Of a stretch of 48,970 nucleotides of DNA, positions 38,682 through 47,128 are shown one piece after another (positions within the stretch are counted from its first letter, which is position 1; each line of letters starts with the position of its first letter). A program made the translations under genes and the position numbers. This stretch comes from a virus. The stretch is from positions 1 to 48,970 of IMG/VR virus record IMGVR_UViG_3300037493_002279. One strand, 5' to 3'. The notes beneath the pieces were generated by a model, which saw nothing but the letters and a program-made list of their open reading frames with translations, did not search any database and was not told the origin of the DNA.

Positions 38682-39638
38682 ATGAGTACAGATACAAAAG
38701 AAACCGAGTTGGAATATCGGGAAGATAAGGACGGTGGTGTCGTTATCACTATGCCGGCCGATGAGGTCGAGGATGACGATGAGCCGGTAAGCGCCGCAGC
38801 AGGTGGAGCACAAGAGGCAGACGACGATGCGGATGACGAAAGCGCCGATGGCGACTACGACAGCCCGATTCGGGAGGCACGCCGTGCCCGTCGGAAAGCC
38901 AAAAAAGAGTACATCAAGAAGACCAACGTAGAGAAGGACCAGCGCCTGCAGATGCTTGACCGCGAAAATGCGGCCATGAAGGAGCGCTTAGCTGTCCTAG
39001 AGCGCAAGGCCCAGGGTGCCGACTTAGCTCAGATTGACCGGGCTATTAACGACGAGGAGCGGCGCCTACAGTACGCCCAGGCTAAGCTTGAGGAGGCTGT
39101 CAATAACTCGGACGGCTCTTTAAGCGTCCAGGCCCAGGACGCCGTCTATGAGGCTAGGCAGAAGGTAGAGCAGCTCAGGCACTTAAAGCAGCGTGCAAAC
39201 CAAGCTGCTCAGGAGGCGCCAGCCCATGATCCTCGGATCAAGCGGCACTCTGATAACTGGTTATCGGAGAACGACTGGTATGACCCAGGCCTCAAGGACC
39301 AGGACAGCAAGATCGCTAAGGTGATCGATTCTACGCTTCATGAGGAGGGCTGGGACCCGGCCACGCCGGAATATTGGCGCGAATTTAATAGACAGTTGCA
39401 TAAACAATTACCTCACCGTTATACTGATTCTGATGACGAAAGATCAAGTAGGCGTCCTCGGAGTGTGGTGACTGGATCTGGGCGGGAGACGATGTCAGAA
39501 GGTGGCAGAGTTAACGTCACAATTGAGCCAGAAAAGATACGGGCAATGAAAGACGCAGGGTTGTGGGAGAACAAAGCTCTCCGCACGAAGATGCTGCAAC
39601 GCTATGCCCGTGAATCACGCAAATACCCAAGGAGCTAA
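38682..39638 (+). CDS. Capsid scaffolding protein
   Basis: The 318-residue, highly charged protein has an acidic disordered start, a Lys/Arg-rich helix, and a long coiled coil (about 85-175, with ENAAMKERLAVLERKAQG and RQKVEQLRHLKQ). It ends in a basic helical region (TKMLQRYARESRKY). This is the normal layout of phage scaffolds, with the C-terminal helix contacting capsid. AAGGAGG precedes the ATG. Order portal, GroES-like, scaffold, capsid fits. No protease domain is visible. Confidence 0.75.
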   Translation: MSTDTKETELEYREDKDGGVVITMPADEVEDDDEPVSAAAGGAQEADDDADDESADGDYDSPIREARRARRKAKKEYIKKTNVEKDQRLQMLDRENAAMKERLAVLERKAQGADLAQIDRAINDEERRLQYAQAKLEEAVNNSDGSLSVQAQDAVYEARQKVEQLRHLKQRANQAAQEAPAHDPRIKRHSDNWLSENDWYDPGLKDQDSKIAKVIDSTLHEEGWDPATPEYWREFNRQLHKQLPHRYTDSDDERSSRRPRSVVTGSGRETMSEGGRVNVTIEPEKIRAMKDAGLWENKALRTKMLQRYARESRKYPRS

Positions 39639-39640
39639 CT

Positions 39641-40177
39641 ATGGACGGACGTTTAAAGAAATCATTGAAGTCAGGTGGCCGTGAAGATCGCGCAAGCGAG
39701 GACACTAAAAGGGCGTCATCTGATGAGAAGTTTGTGTCAACGCAGGAACGTCGAAAGATGTGGAGCGATGAATGGACACAGAGTGCGCTGCCCAATGCCC
39801 CGGAATTGCCGGGATGGCACGTTTGCTGGTTATCGACAACCAATGGCTACGACAGTATCGATAAGCGGGTTCGACTTGGCTATGTACCTGTGAAAGCAGA
39901 AGAGATAGACGGGTTTGAAAATCACCGCGTAAAGGCTGGGGAGCATATTGGCTATATTGCGTGTAACGAGATGTTGTTGTTCAAGATCCCTGAAGACATT
40001 TATCAGGAGATCATGACTCACTTTCACCATGATCAGCCAATGGAAGAGGCTAATAAGATCAAGGTGCAGGCTGAATCTCAGGTTGGACGTGATAGTTCGG
40101 GTCGCAAGCTCGGACAAGTCGAAGGCGAAGGCTTGGGCAATATTGATAAGCCGCTTTCTGCTCCGGTATTTGCCTGA
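39641..40177 (+). CDS. Head-module protein, unknown function
   Basis: The 178-residue protein has a charged N-terminus and the conserved-looking core WHVCWLSTTNGYDSIDKRVR, GYVPVKAEEIDGF and IGYIACNEMLLFKIPEDIYQ. The C-terminus is Gly/Ser-rich. I recall similar proteins between scaffold and capsid genes of comparable podoviruses, without a known function. It could be a minor head protein or assembly factor. Confidence 0.6.
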   Translation: MDGRLKKSLKSGGREDRASEDTKRASSDEKFVSTQERRKMWSDEWTQSALPNAPELPGWHVCWLSTTNGYDSIDKRVRLGYVPVKAEEIDGFENHRVKAGEHIGYIACNEMLLFKIPEDIYQEIMTHFHHDQPMEEANKIKVQAESQVGRDSSGRKLGQVEGEGLGNIDKPLSAPVFA

Positions 40178-40207
40178 GCGTAAGCATTAAACCATTTAGG
40201 AGCTAAT

Positions 40208-40807
40208 ATGAGTACTATTGCTGCTCCGTTTGGCATGCGCCCCGCTTTCCATCCATCCGGTTTGGACCGCGCTGTTGCACTTGCTGACGGCATTCAAGCT
40301 GTTTCCACTTCTGGAAACGTATCCCTCGGCTACGCCGCGAACATTTTCAAGGGTGCGCCCGTGAAGATGAACACTGCTGGCTGGATTGAAAATAGTTCTG
40401 GTAGCGAAGCCATTCAAGGCGCGTTTGCTGGTGTTGAGTGGACTGATTCGACAGGTCGTCGTCGCATCTCGCCATTCTGGCCTGCTAACGAATCGTTCCA
40501 GACAAATTCTTTGGTTGCGTACTACTACAGCGACCCGAACATTGTGTATGAGATGCAGTCTGCTGGCTCACTCGCGCAAAACTCGGTCGGTGATCAGTAT
40601 GACATTACCAACCCAACTACTGGTTCCACTACTACTGGCCTGTCCTCCGCTTCCCTGGGAACGACCCCTGCTGGTTCTGGTTCAACTAACGTGATGCGTG
40701 TCATCAACTTGGCCCCCTATCCAGATAATGCCTGGGGTGATTCCTATACGATTGTTCAAGTACAGATTGCTCTCAGTCAGTACGTTGCAGCAATTAACGC
40801 TATCTAA
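40208..40807 (+). CDS. Putative capsid decoration protein
   Basis: The 199-residue beta-rich protein has the pattern FGMRPAFHPSGLDRA, then YAANIFKGAPVKM, GAFAGVEWTDSTGRRRISP, AYYYSDPNIVYEMQ and GDQYDITNPTTGSTTT. The position one gene before the major capsid and its soluble beta character suggest a head decoration or stabilising protein. A TTTAGGAG ribosome site is present. The role is inferred. Confidence 0.6.
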   Translation: MSTIAAPFGMRPAFHPSGLDRAVALADGIQAVSTSGNVSLGYAANIFKGAPVKMNTAGWIENSSGSEAIQGAFAGVEWTDSTGRRRISPFWPANESFQTNSLVAYYYSDPNIVYEMQSAGSLAQNSVGDQYDITNPTTGSTTTGLSSASLGTTPAGSGSTNVMRVINLAPYPDNAWGDSYTIVQVQIALSQYVAAINAI

Positions 40808-40822
40808 AGGAGGGACTGAATT

Positions 40823-41737
40823 ATGGCAGCCCCGATGAGAAGTACAGACTTCCGTAGTATCGTTGAACCAATCATGAACGAATGCTTTGACGGCGTTTAT
40901 GATCAACGTACTGACGAATGGTCACGCGTGTTCCGTGAGCAAGACGGTATCCCACGCAACTACCACGAAGAGCCAGTTCTTTATGGTTTTGGTCTCGCCC
41001 CACAACTGCCAGACGGTACTCCGGTAACGTATCAGCAGGGCGGCGTGTTGTTCCTGCAGCGCTATGTTTACAACGTGTATGGCCTGGCCTTCGCGTTGAC
41101 CAAAGTGTTGGTGGAAGACGGCGACCACATCCGTATCGGCTCGGTCTATGCCCGTCACCTCGCTCAGTCCTTGATTGAAACCAAGGAAACCCTGTGCGCG
41201 AACGTGCTGAACCGTGCGTTTAACTCGGCCTACCCAGGCGGTGACGGTGTGTCGCTGAGCAATGCTTCGCACCCAATCGCTAACGGCACCTTCAGCAACC
41301 TGCTGACGACCGCTGCTAACCTGTCCCAGACCTCGCTTGAGCAGATGCTCATCCAGATCCGTCAGGCTGTTGACAACAACCAGAAGAAAATCCGTCTGGT
41401 CCCACGTCAACTGGTGGTTGCCCCAGGCAATGTGTTCCAGGCTGAAGTTCTGCTGAAGTCGGTCCTGCGTTCAGGCAATGCAAACAACGACATCAACCCA
41501 GTCAAATCAATTGGCTTGCTTGATGAAGGCGCTGCAGTGCTGTCGCGTTTGACCAATTCAAGCGCCTGGTGGGTTCAGACCGATGCTCCAGAAGGCACTA
41601 AGCTTCTGATGCGTCGTCGCCTTGAAAAGACGATGGAAGGTGATTTTGAGACCGACACCATGCGTTACAAGGCAACTGAGCGTTATCAGGTGGGCTGGAC
41701 TGACCCACGTACTCTGTACGGTACGCCTGGTATTTAA
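40823..41737 (+). CDS. Major capsid protein (HK97-fold type)
   Basis: The 304-residue protein has the sequence style of podovirus major capsids. A helical N-arm (RSTDFRSIVEPIMNECFDGV) is followed by YVYNVYGLAFALTKVLVEDG (E-loop/P-domain region), ANVLNRAFNSAYPGGDG, NASHPIANGTFSN, IRLVPRQLVVAPGNVFQAEV and a C-terminal MRRRLEKTMEGDFETDTMRY. AAAGGAGG gives strong translation and a terminator follows directly, as expected for the most abundant virion protein. Confidence 0.88.
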   Translation: MAAPMRSTDFRSIVEPIMNECFDGVYDQRTDEWSRVFREQDGIPRNYHEEPVLYGFGLAPQLPDGTPVTYQQGGVLFLQRYVYNVYGLAFALTKVLVEDGDHIRIGSVYARHLAQSLIETKETLCANVLNRAFNSAYPGGDGVSLSNASHPIANGTFSNLLTTAANLSQTSLEQMLIQIRQAVDNNQKKIRLVPRQLVVAPGNVFQAEVLLKSVLRSGNANNDINPVKSIGLLDEGAAVLSRLTNSSAWWVQTDAPEGTKLLMRRRLEKTMEGDFETDTMRYKATERYQVGWTDPRTLYGTPGI

Positions 41738-41744
41738 GTATTGG

Positions 41745-41767
41745 GGCCGGGGAAACTCGGCCTTTTT
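41745..41767 (+). terminator. Intrinsic terminator after the capsid gene
   Basis: GGCCGGG (41745-41751) pairs with CTCGGCC (41756-41762) around a GAAA tetraloop, with one G-U pair, followed by TTTTT. It would limit transcription beyond the capsid gene and adjust protein ratios. Confidence 0.85.
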
Positions 41768-41799
41768 ATCAATTCGTCAAGCTTTTCAAGGAGAAGACG

Positions 41800-42729
41800 A
41801 TGCTAACAAACTTCCCTAACGGGATTACTTCTTTCGGCGTTCCAGTTACTGGTCCTGCCCCTATTTCTGTTCCTAACGGTAACGGCAAGGTTATTTATGT
41901 TGACGCGACTGGCCAAGTTGGCCCTCCAGGCGCCGGCGTAGAGATTACTGCGACGACTATCCAAGCTGCGATTAACGCCTGTACGTCTGGCGCTGGCGAC
42001 ACAATTCTTGTGTTCCCTGGCACCTACAACGAGAACTTGGTTATCAGCGGCATCAACTATCTGACGATTATTGGTTGCCAAGTAGGCGGCTATGAGCGTC
42101 CTGACGTTGGTGATGCAACGGGCACTGCCCTGACCATTACTGAGTCGCAAGGCGTAGTCATTCGCAACATGCGTTTCTACAATGAAGACAACAGCGATGT
42201 TGCAATCACTGACAGTAACGGCGGTGTGTTTGACAATTGCGTCTTTGATGGCAACGCAGCAATGACGGCAAACAAGGCCTGCTTGGCTTTCCAGGTAAAC
42301 GCAACGGACGATGCTTATACCGCATCTGAGAACGTTGTGCAGAACAGCCTAATCCGCGGATCTGCTGCAATTGGTATGCGCTTCCAAGCTGCTGCTGCTC
42401 CGATTGGTGTTGGCACGACGCACAATGTGGTTGCTAACAATCGTTTTATTGGCATTACTGGCGCTGACATTAAGTCTGTGACGGCTGCTTCGGCAACTTA
42501 TACGTTCCAAACGACGCAAGTCTCTGGCAATCAGTTTATGGACTTTAACAAAGCCCTTTACCTGAAGCTTGATGCTCAAGTTGAGGATAATGGTCTTATT
42601 TCGGGTAACTTCTTTGCGAGTGACACAGCATTGGATGCAGTATCAATTGACCTAAGCGGTACTTCTATTGCGTTTGCGGGTAATTTTGCTTCGGCAGGTA
42701 TTGTTGACGGCACCGGCTTCAACGCCTAA
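41800..42729 (+). CDS. Right-handed beta-helix virion protein
   Basis: The 309-residue product reads as pectate-lyase-like parallel beta-helix coils. It has TIQAAINACTSGAGDTILVF and PGTYNENLVISGINYLTIIG, then repeated N-x-V/I-x-N/D turns (VVIRNMRFYNEDNSD, GVFDNCVFDGNA, NVVANNRFIG, NGLISGNFFA). Phages use this fold in tailspikes and head fibres. Encoded directly after the capsid and away from tail genes, it may be a head-attached spike. No catalytic site is identified. AAGGAG precedes the ATG. Confidence 0.75.
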   Translation: MLTNFPNGITSFGVPVTGPAPISVPNGNGKVIYVDATGQVGPPGAGVEITATTIQAAINACTSGAGDTILVFPGTYNENLVISGINYLTIIGCQVGGYERPDVGDATGTALTITESQGVVIRNMRFYNEDNSDVAITDSNGGVFDNCVFDGNAAMTANKACLAFQVNATDDAYTASENVVQNSLIRGSAAIGMRFQAAAAPIGVGTTHNVVANNRFIGITGADIKSVTAASATYTFQTTQVSGNQFMDFNKALYLKLDAQVEDNGLISGNFFASDTALDAVSIDLSGTSIAFAGNFASAGIVDGTGFNA

Positions 42730-42739
42730 GGAGTAGACC

Positions 42740-43483
42740 ATGCCCCAGTTCGATGATGATTTGTTCCTCGGGACTGCGGTTACTGAGATGGGGATGTCGC
42801 TTGGCGACCCCTCCCCTATGTCAGCAGGTGTTGGGCCGCTTGGCCGGATCTATGTATGGGATACAGTCCCGGCCGCGGCGGTTATCAACAACCTGGCAAC
42901 TGCACAAACCCCTGCGGGTGCTGGTGCGATAACTTTAACTGCGGGTACAAGTGTCACGCTGTTCCGTGTCACTAACTTTCAGAATGGTTATCGGCTAGAT
43001 GTCCCGCGTGCTGTAAGTGTTAGTACTGGGTCAGGCACACCGACCTCACGTATTTTCACCGTTGTTGGCTTTGACATTTATGGTCAGGCTATGACGGAGA
43101 CGATTACGTCGAGTGCGGTAGCATCGACTACGGTAAACGGCAAGAAGGCTTTTTCTGTTATTACGGGCGTTACGGTAAGCGGCGGCACTGTCGTTGCAAT
43201 TACTGTAGGCACGTCTGACGTAATTGGCCTTCCTGTTCGCGCCTCTAACGCTGGCTATATTGGCAGCGTAAAGTGGGATAACACTTTAGCCGCAGACACT
43301 GGTACTTTTGTCGCCGCCGACAGCACGACTGCAACAGCAGCCACAGGAGACGTTCGGGGGACTTATGATCCCTCATCAGCCTGTGACGGCATTAAGCGCC
43401 TTGTAGTAGGCGTCTTACTGTCCGCAATAGCAGCCGGTCCAAACGCAACTCGTGCGGGCGCCCTTGGCGTCACGCAAGCCTAA
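42740..43483 (+). CDS. Beta-rich virion structural protein
   Basis: The 247-residue protein is Thr/Val/Ala/Gly-rich with strands throughout (LTAGTSVTLFRVTNF, SRIFTVVGFDIYGQAMTETI, GKKAFSVITGVTVSGGTVV). Similar proteins occur in head modules of related phages as structural proteins of unknown detail. A decoration or head-fibre base role is plausible given the neighbouring beta-helix gene. Confidence 0.6.
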   Translation: MPQFDDDLFLGTAVTEMGMSLGDPSPMSAGVGPLGRIYVWDTVPAAAVINNLATAQTPAGAGAITLTAGTSVTLFRVTNFQNGYRLDVPRAVSVSTGSGTPTSRIFTVVGFDIYGQAMTETITSSAVASTTVNGKKAFSVITGVTVSGGTVVAITVGTSDVIGLPVRASNAGYIGSVKWDNTLAADTGTFVAADSTTATAATGDVRGTYDPSSACDGIKRLVVGVLLSAIAAGPNATRAGALGVTQA

Positions 43484-43495
43484 TAGGAGAAGGAA

Positions 43496-44563
43496 ATGGG
43501 TCAATTTAAACCAATGGTCAAAATGATGACCACGGAGCCTACCGTCGAGCTCAAGCTCAAAAAAGGTGGTTCAGTAGAGAAGAAGATGCAAATGGGCGGC
43601 ACTCCATCTGTGGACGCTCCTCGCATGCCTACCCGCGGCGGCTTGCCTTCTGGCGCTGCTATGCCGGGTACGGCGCCGATGAAGCCGTCAATGGCTGCAC
43701 GTCGTCGTGCGATGATGGCTCGACCAGGCGGTGCTGCTCCTGCGGCTCCAATCGGCCGTGCTGCTGCCATGATGAAAAAGGGTGGCGAGGCGCATGCAGA
43801 TGCAGCTCAAGACCGCGCAATGATCAAAAAGGCGATGTCCGGTAAGAAGTTTGCTACTGGCGGCGTCGTGATGGGTCAAGGCGGTTACGCTACCGGCGGC
43901 ATCATCAAGTCCGAAATGGGCAAAAGTAAGATAACGACGGCTCACCCTGACCATTCGCCTGCAAAAACAGGTGAAGTAAAGATGGGTAACGGCGGTGGTT
44001 ATAAGCATGGTGGTGGCGTAAAGATGTACGCTAAGGGTGGCGGCGTTAACGGCAACGTTAGCACGACCCCTCCTGGCGTAAGCGGTACTACAACTGGTAG
44101 CGTCAAGAAAAGCAACGGTGGCGGCTACAAGACTGGTGGTGCAGCAAAAAAGTTTGCTGACGGTGGGGCTGTCCAGAGCGATGGTCGTGCCGTCAAGATG
44201 CCACAAGGTAACAAGCGCCCATCAGCGCCTGTAAGCATTAACCAACTGTCTGGCACCTTTAAAAAGGGTGGCAGCGTGAAGAAGTTTTCCACAGGCGGTT
44301 TAGGCGAAACTGAGAAGCGTTTGCTTCGTGAGGCTCAAGAGGAAAAGCTAGATCGTAAGGGTCGTGAGGCGTTTGAGAATGTGCCAAAGGTCCAAAAGGA
44401 ACTCGACGAGGCAATGAATCCTATGAGCATGATGAAGGAAATGTACGGCAAGGCAAAAAAGTTGTTCACCGGTGAGCCGGCTGTAATACCAAAGGGTTCT
44501 GTTACCAAGACTGAGAAGTCAGTAACGGTCGCCCCAGGTAAAAAGCGTGGCGGTGCTTGCTAA
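43496..44563 (+). CDS. Lys/Gly-rich disordered virion protein
   Basis: The 355-residue product is basic and low in complexity, with many KKGG/ATGG/DGG-type motifs (KKGGSVEKKMQMGG, ATGGVVMGQGGYATGG, KHGGGVKMYAKGGG, KKGGSVKKFSTGG). Only a helical region at about 270-320 looks folded. It ends KKRGGAC. Such proteins occur in aquatic phages. Positive charge suggests DNA or capsid-interior binding, but no function is established. It has an AGGAGAAGG ribosome site. Confidence 0.6.
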   Translation: MGQFKPMVKMMTTEPTVELKLKKGGSVEKKMQMGGTPSVDAPRMPTRGGLPSGAAMPGTAPMKPSMAARRRAMMARPGGAAPAAPIGRAAAMMKKGGEAHADAAQDRAMIKKAMSGKKFATGGVVMGQGGYATGGIIKSEMGKSKITTAHPDHSPAKTGEVKMGNGGGYKHGGGVKMYAKGGGVNGNVSTTPPGVSGTTTGSVKKSNGGGYKTGGAAKKFADGGAVQSDGRAVKMPQGNKRPSAPVSINQLSGTFKKGGSVKKFSTGGLGETEKRLLREAQEEKLDRKGREAFENVPKVQKELDEAMNPMSMMKEMYGKAKKLFTGEPAVIPKGSVTKTEKSVTVAPGKKRGGAC

Positions 44564-44568
44564 ATAAG

Positions 44569-44592
44569 GTGGGGGCTTCGGCCCCTACTTTT
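44569..44592 (+). terminator. Intrinsic terminator with TTCG loop
   Basis: GTGGGGGC (44569-44576) pairs with GCCCCTAC (44581-44588) around TTCG, with one G-U pair, followed by four T residues. The stem is strong but the T tract short, so termination may be partial. Confidence 0.75.
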
Positions 44593-44606
44593 AATTGGAG
44601 ATTTAA

Positions 44607-44888
44607 ATGTCAACATTGACAAATGTATTTGCAGCGCACGCTGATGCGACGGGGACAATTTATGCCGGGGCAACAAACCTTGCCGGGTATCAGCTTGCCT
44701 CTGGTGGCGTTGCCGGTGAGATTGTTTTCCGTGATGGTGGATCAGGCGGGACGGTGCTCTTGCGGGTAAATATTACAGTTAACACTGCCGTGATTTCAAC
44801 GCTACTTCCGGGCAATGGAATCCGATTTACGACCAATATTCATGTCACGTTGCCAGCTAGTGCGGCTGTCACTATTTTCTGTGGCTAA
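44607..44888 (+). CDS. Small beta-rich structural protein
   Basis: The 93-residue Thr/Ala/Gly-rich beta protein (GTIYAGATNLAGYQLASGG, IVFRDGGSGGTVLLRVNI, NGIRFTTNIHVTLP) is similar in style to small virion proteins near head genes. A TTGGAG ribosome site precedes it. Virion location is inferred. Confidence 0.55.
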   Translation: MSTLTNVFAAHADATGTIYAGATNLAGYQLASGGVAGEIVFRDGGSGGTVLLRVNITVNTAVISTLLPGNGIRFTTNIHVTLPASAAVTIFCG

Positions 44889-44890
44889 TT

Positions 44891-45439
44891 ATGCCAGCCA
44901 AATCTAAATCACAGTTTCGATTAATGCAGGCCGCTGCGCATAATCCTAAGATTGCGAAAAAGGTTGGCATCCCAGCTTCCACTGCTGCTGAATACGTCCA
45001 ATCTAACGTGGGTAAGAAGGCCTACAGCAAGCTTCCAGAGGCTAAGGCTGCTGGGGGTGGCTTGTACGAAAATATCCGCGCCAAGAGGCAGAGAATTGCT
45101 GAGGGCTCTGGCGAGAAGATGCGTAAGCCTGGCTCTGAGGGTGCCCCGACGGCTGGTGCGTTTAAGGAATCCGCTAAGACTGCAAAGATGGCGAAGGGTG
45201 GTGTGTCTCTTGCGGTTGGCCGTGGCGAGAAGATGCCTGTTGAGCGTGGCGCCGGTTTGACGCAAAAAGGCCGCGAGAAATATAACCGCGAGACTAGATC
45301 TGAGCTCAAGGCTCCGCAGCCAGAGGGTGGGAAGCGCCGGGATTCATTCTGCGCGAGAATGGGTGCAGTAGCAGAAAAGAGTGAAAAAGGTAGTAGGTCC
45401 CGAGCTTCGATGAAGCGTTGGAATTGCCCAGGTTGGTAA
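44891..45439 (+). CDS. Composite small phage protein (DUF3008-like start, DUF6321-like end)
   Basis: The 182-residue basic protein begins MPAKSKSQFRLMQAAAHNPK, like DUF3008-type phage proteins. Its C-terminus is LTQKGREKYNRETRSELKAP and RRDSFCARMGAV through MKRWNCPGW, matching the SFCARM ... RWxC module of other phage proteins. An MAKGGVS motif lies between. It appears to be a fusion of two modules each found alone elsewhere. The conserved Cys residues suggest metal binding. Confidence 0.65.
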   Translation: MPAKSKSQFRLMQAAAHNPKIAKKVGIPASTAAEYVQSNVGKKAYSKLPEAKAAGGGLYENIRAKRQRIAEGSGEKMRKPGSEGAPTAGAFKESAKTAKMAKGGVSLAVGRGEKMPVERGAGLTQKGREKYNRETRSELKAPQPEGGKRRDSFCARMGAVAEKSEKGSRSRASMKRWNCPGW

Positions 45440-45449
45440 GGAGAATATT

Positions 45450-45737
45450 ATGCCAAGATCAGCAGCAGATGCATTTGCAGAGTTAAATTCGGAAATAGAA
45501 GGTGGTGCAGTTAATGTTGCCCCACAAGGTGAATTTTCTGAAGAAGAAAAACAAAGATTTAGACAAATGCGAACATCGGGTAAGCGAACAAAGTTAAAAG
45601 ATATGAACCCGTTGGACAGAGAGCAATTTGAAAAAGATCGGCTTATGTTGGAACAAATTGGTAAGAAAAAAGGTGGCGCTATTTCTACAAGTAAGATTAG
45701 CACTGCAAGTAAGAACAAAAATCAATGTAATTGGTAA
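45450..45737 (+). CDS. Small charged virion-region protein
   Basis: The 95-residue charged helical protein (FSEEEKQRFRQMRTSGKR, MNPLDREQFEKDRLMLEQIG) ends with KKKGGAISTSK and a NQCNW tail. Its coding sequence is AT-richer than neighbours. It shares the KKGG and Trp-ending traits with adjacent genes but no family is known. AAGGAGA precedes the ATG. Confidence 0.55.
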   Translation: MPRSAADAFAELNSEIEGGAVNVAPQGEFSEEEKQRFRQMRTSGKRTKLKDMNPLDREQFEKDRLMLEQIGKKKGGAISTSKISTASKNKNQCNW

Positions 45738-45748
45738 TCAAGGCTCAT

Positions 45749-46045
45749 ATGGCTAAAGTTAAAAAGATGGCTGATGGTGGGTTAACCGACATGGGCCCAG
45801 ACATGAGCGCTAATGCTGCAACGGGTATCGATAAGATATCTGAGGGTGCGCAGGCGCTTGGCTCGTCTCTCAACCAGATCAACCAGGCTGTGGGAACGTC
45901 TACACCGGGCTTTCAGGCCATGACCACCTTGTCTCCATCCCCTGCTGGCAGCTTAGGCCGTCAGCTCGGGTACAAGAAGGGCGGTAGCATCAAATCAAAG
46001 GCAAGCACGGGCGAGTCTCGCTCGAAAAAATCACCTGGATGGTAA
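45749..46045 (+). CDS. Small KGG-type virion-region protein
   Basis: ATG 45749 gives 98 residues with AAGG upstream; a TTG 18 bases earlier is possible. It starts MAKVKKMADGGLTDMG, has a helical Ser/Gln-rich middle (KISEGAQALGSSLNQINQAV) and ends YKKGGSIKSKA and KKSPGW. The trait set links it to 44891-45439 and 45450-45737. Function unknown. Confidence 0.55.
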   Translation: MAKVKKMADGGLTDMGPDMSANAATGIDKISEGAQALGSSLNQINQAVGTSTPGFQAMTTLSPSPAGSLGRQLGYKKGGSIKSKASTGESRSKKSPGW

Positions 46046-46054
46046 AGGGTTGTC

Positions 46055-47128
46055 ATGGCATATTCTGGGACAGTTGGCACTACAGTCATTAATGTCCAGA
46101 CGTTAATTGATCATGGCGCTCGTCGTTGTGGGAAATTAGCTGAGGAGTTGACATCTGAGCAGTTACTGTCAGCGCGGCAGTCGCTGTTCTTTGCCCTTTC
46201 GCATATAGCGAACTTAGGTATCCAGTACTGGGCGATTAATAAGAAGGTTATTGGGCTCAAGGCTGACCAATACATCTACGAGATGCCTCTCGGTACGGTT
46301 GATGTGCTTAACGTCCTGTACCGTCAAATGGAGCGTCCTGTCGGCAGCTATTCAAGCTCTGCCGGCGGTGTGGTAGCAAACGTGGCTGATAGTGATATTG
46401 ACACCTTCTGTCAGCAGACCTCGGCTAATGGCAACATCCAGGTGAGCTATGGAACTAATAATCCTATTTATGCTGGCAGCATTGGGATTCTTCCTTATGT
46501 TGCTGGTGGTGGTTCTTCTACTTGGTCCGTTATTTTTGAGTACTCCACTGATGGAGCTACTTGGAACACCCTTGACGATCTTGGGTCTGTTGTAGTCAGC
46601 GATAACCAGTGGATTTGGACTGACGTTGACCCTGGCCAAACGGTTGAGTATTACCGTGTACGTGTTTATGGTGGTGCGACGATGGCACTGCGTGAGTTCT
46701 ATGTAGGTAATAACTCGCGTGAAATCCAGATGTCCCGCCTAAACCGTGACGACTACACGAACCTGCCAAATAAGAACTTTACTGCAAACCAGCCGTACCA
46801 ATTTTGGTTCAACCGGACAATCCCGCAGCCTGGCATTTACTTGTGGCCTGTTCCTAGCGACCCGTTTATTCAGATGACGACATGGTCTTCGCGTCAGATC
46901 ATGGACGTTGGCGCCTTGACGGACGAGTTGGAAGTGCCGCAGCGGTGGTATGAGGCGGTCATTTTCATGCTTGCGCATCGGATGTCGTTAGAGCTGCCGG
47001 CCGTGTCAGATAATCGGATCACGTACCTTGAGAGAATGGCTGAGAAGTACTTCTTTGAGGCTGAGCAGGAAGAGCGCGACAAGTCGCCAATTTACCTGTC
47101 GTCGAATATTTCGGTCTACACAGCCTAA
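46055..47128 (+). CDS. Neck/tail adaptor-like protein with inserted beta domain
   Basis: The 357-residue protein has a helical start (VQTLIDHGARRCGKLAEELT, ARQSLFFALSHIANLGIQYW). Core strands resembling tail-tube/adaptor proteins follow (QYIYEMPLGTVDVLNVLYRQ, YQFWFNRTIPQPGIYLWPVP, EVPQRWYEAVIFMLAHRMSL). Residues about 85-230 hold an extra beta domain (STWSVIFEYSTDGATWNTLD, YYRVRVYGGATMALREFYVG) like a carbohydrate-binding jelly roll. A structural role at the head-tail interface or tail is inferred. Confidence 0.55.
   Translation: MAYSGTVGTTVINVQTLIDHGARRCGKLAEELTSEQLLSARQSLFFALSHIANLGIQYWAINKKVIGLKADQYIYEMPLGTVDVLNVLYRQMERPVGSYSSSAGGVVANVADSDIDTFCQQTSANGNIQVSYGTNNPIYAGSIGILPYVAGGGSSTWSVIFEYSTDGATWNTLDDLGSVVVSDNQWIWTDVDPGQTVEYYRVRVYGGATMALREFYVGNNSREIQMSRLNRDDYTNLPNKNFTANQPYQFWFNRTIPQPGIYLWPVPSDPFIQMTTWSSRQIMDVGALTDELEVPQRWYEAVIFMLAHRMSLELPAVSDNRITYLERMAEKYFFEAEQEERDKSPIYLSSNISVYTA

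Noticed and set aside
43688-44206. Minus-strand 172-codon frame opposite the Lys/Gly-rich gene
   Set aside because: Ser/Thr/Ala/His-rich composition expected from the reverse of Gly/Lys-rich codons; no ribosome site.
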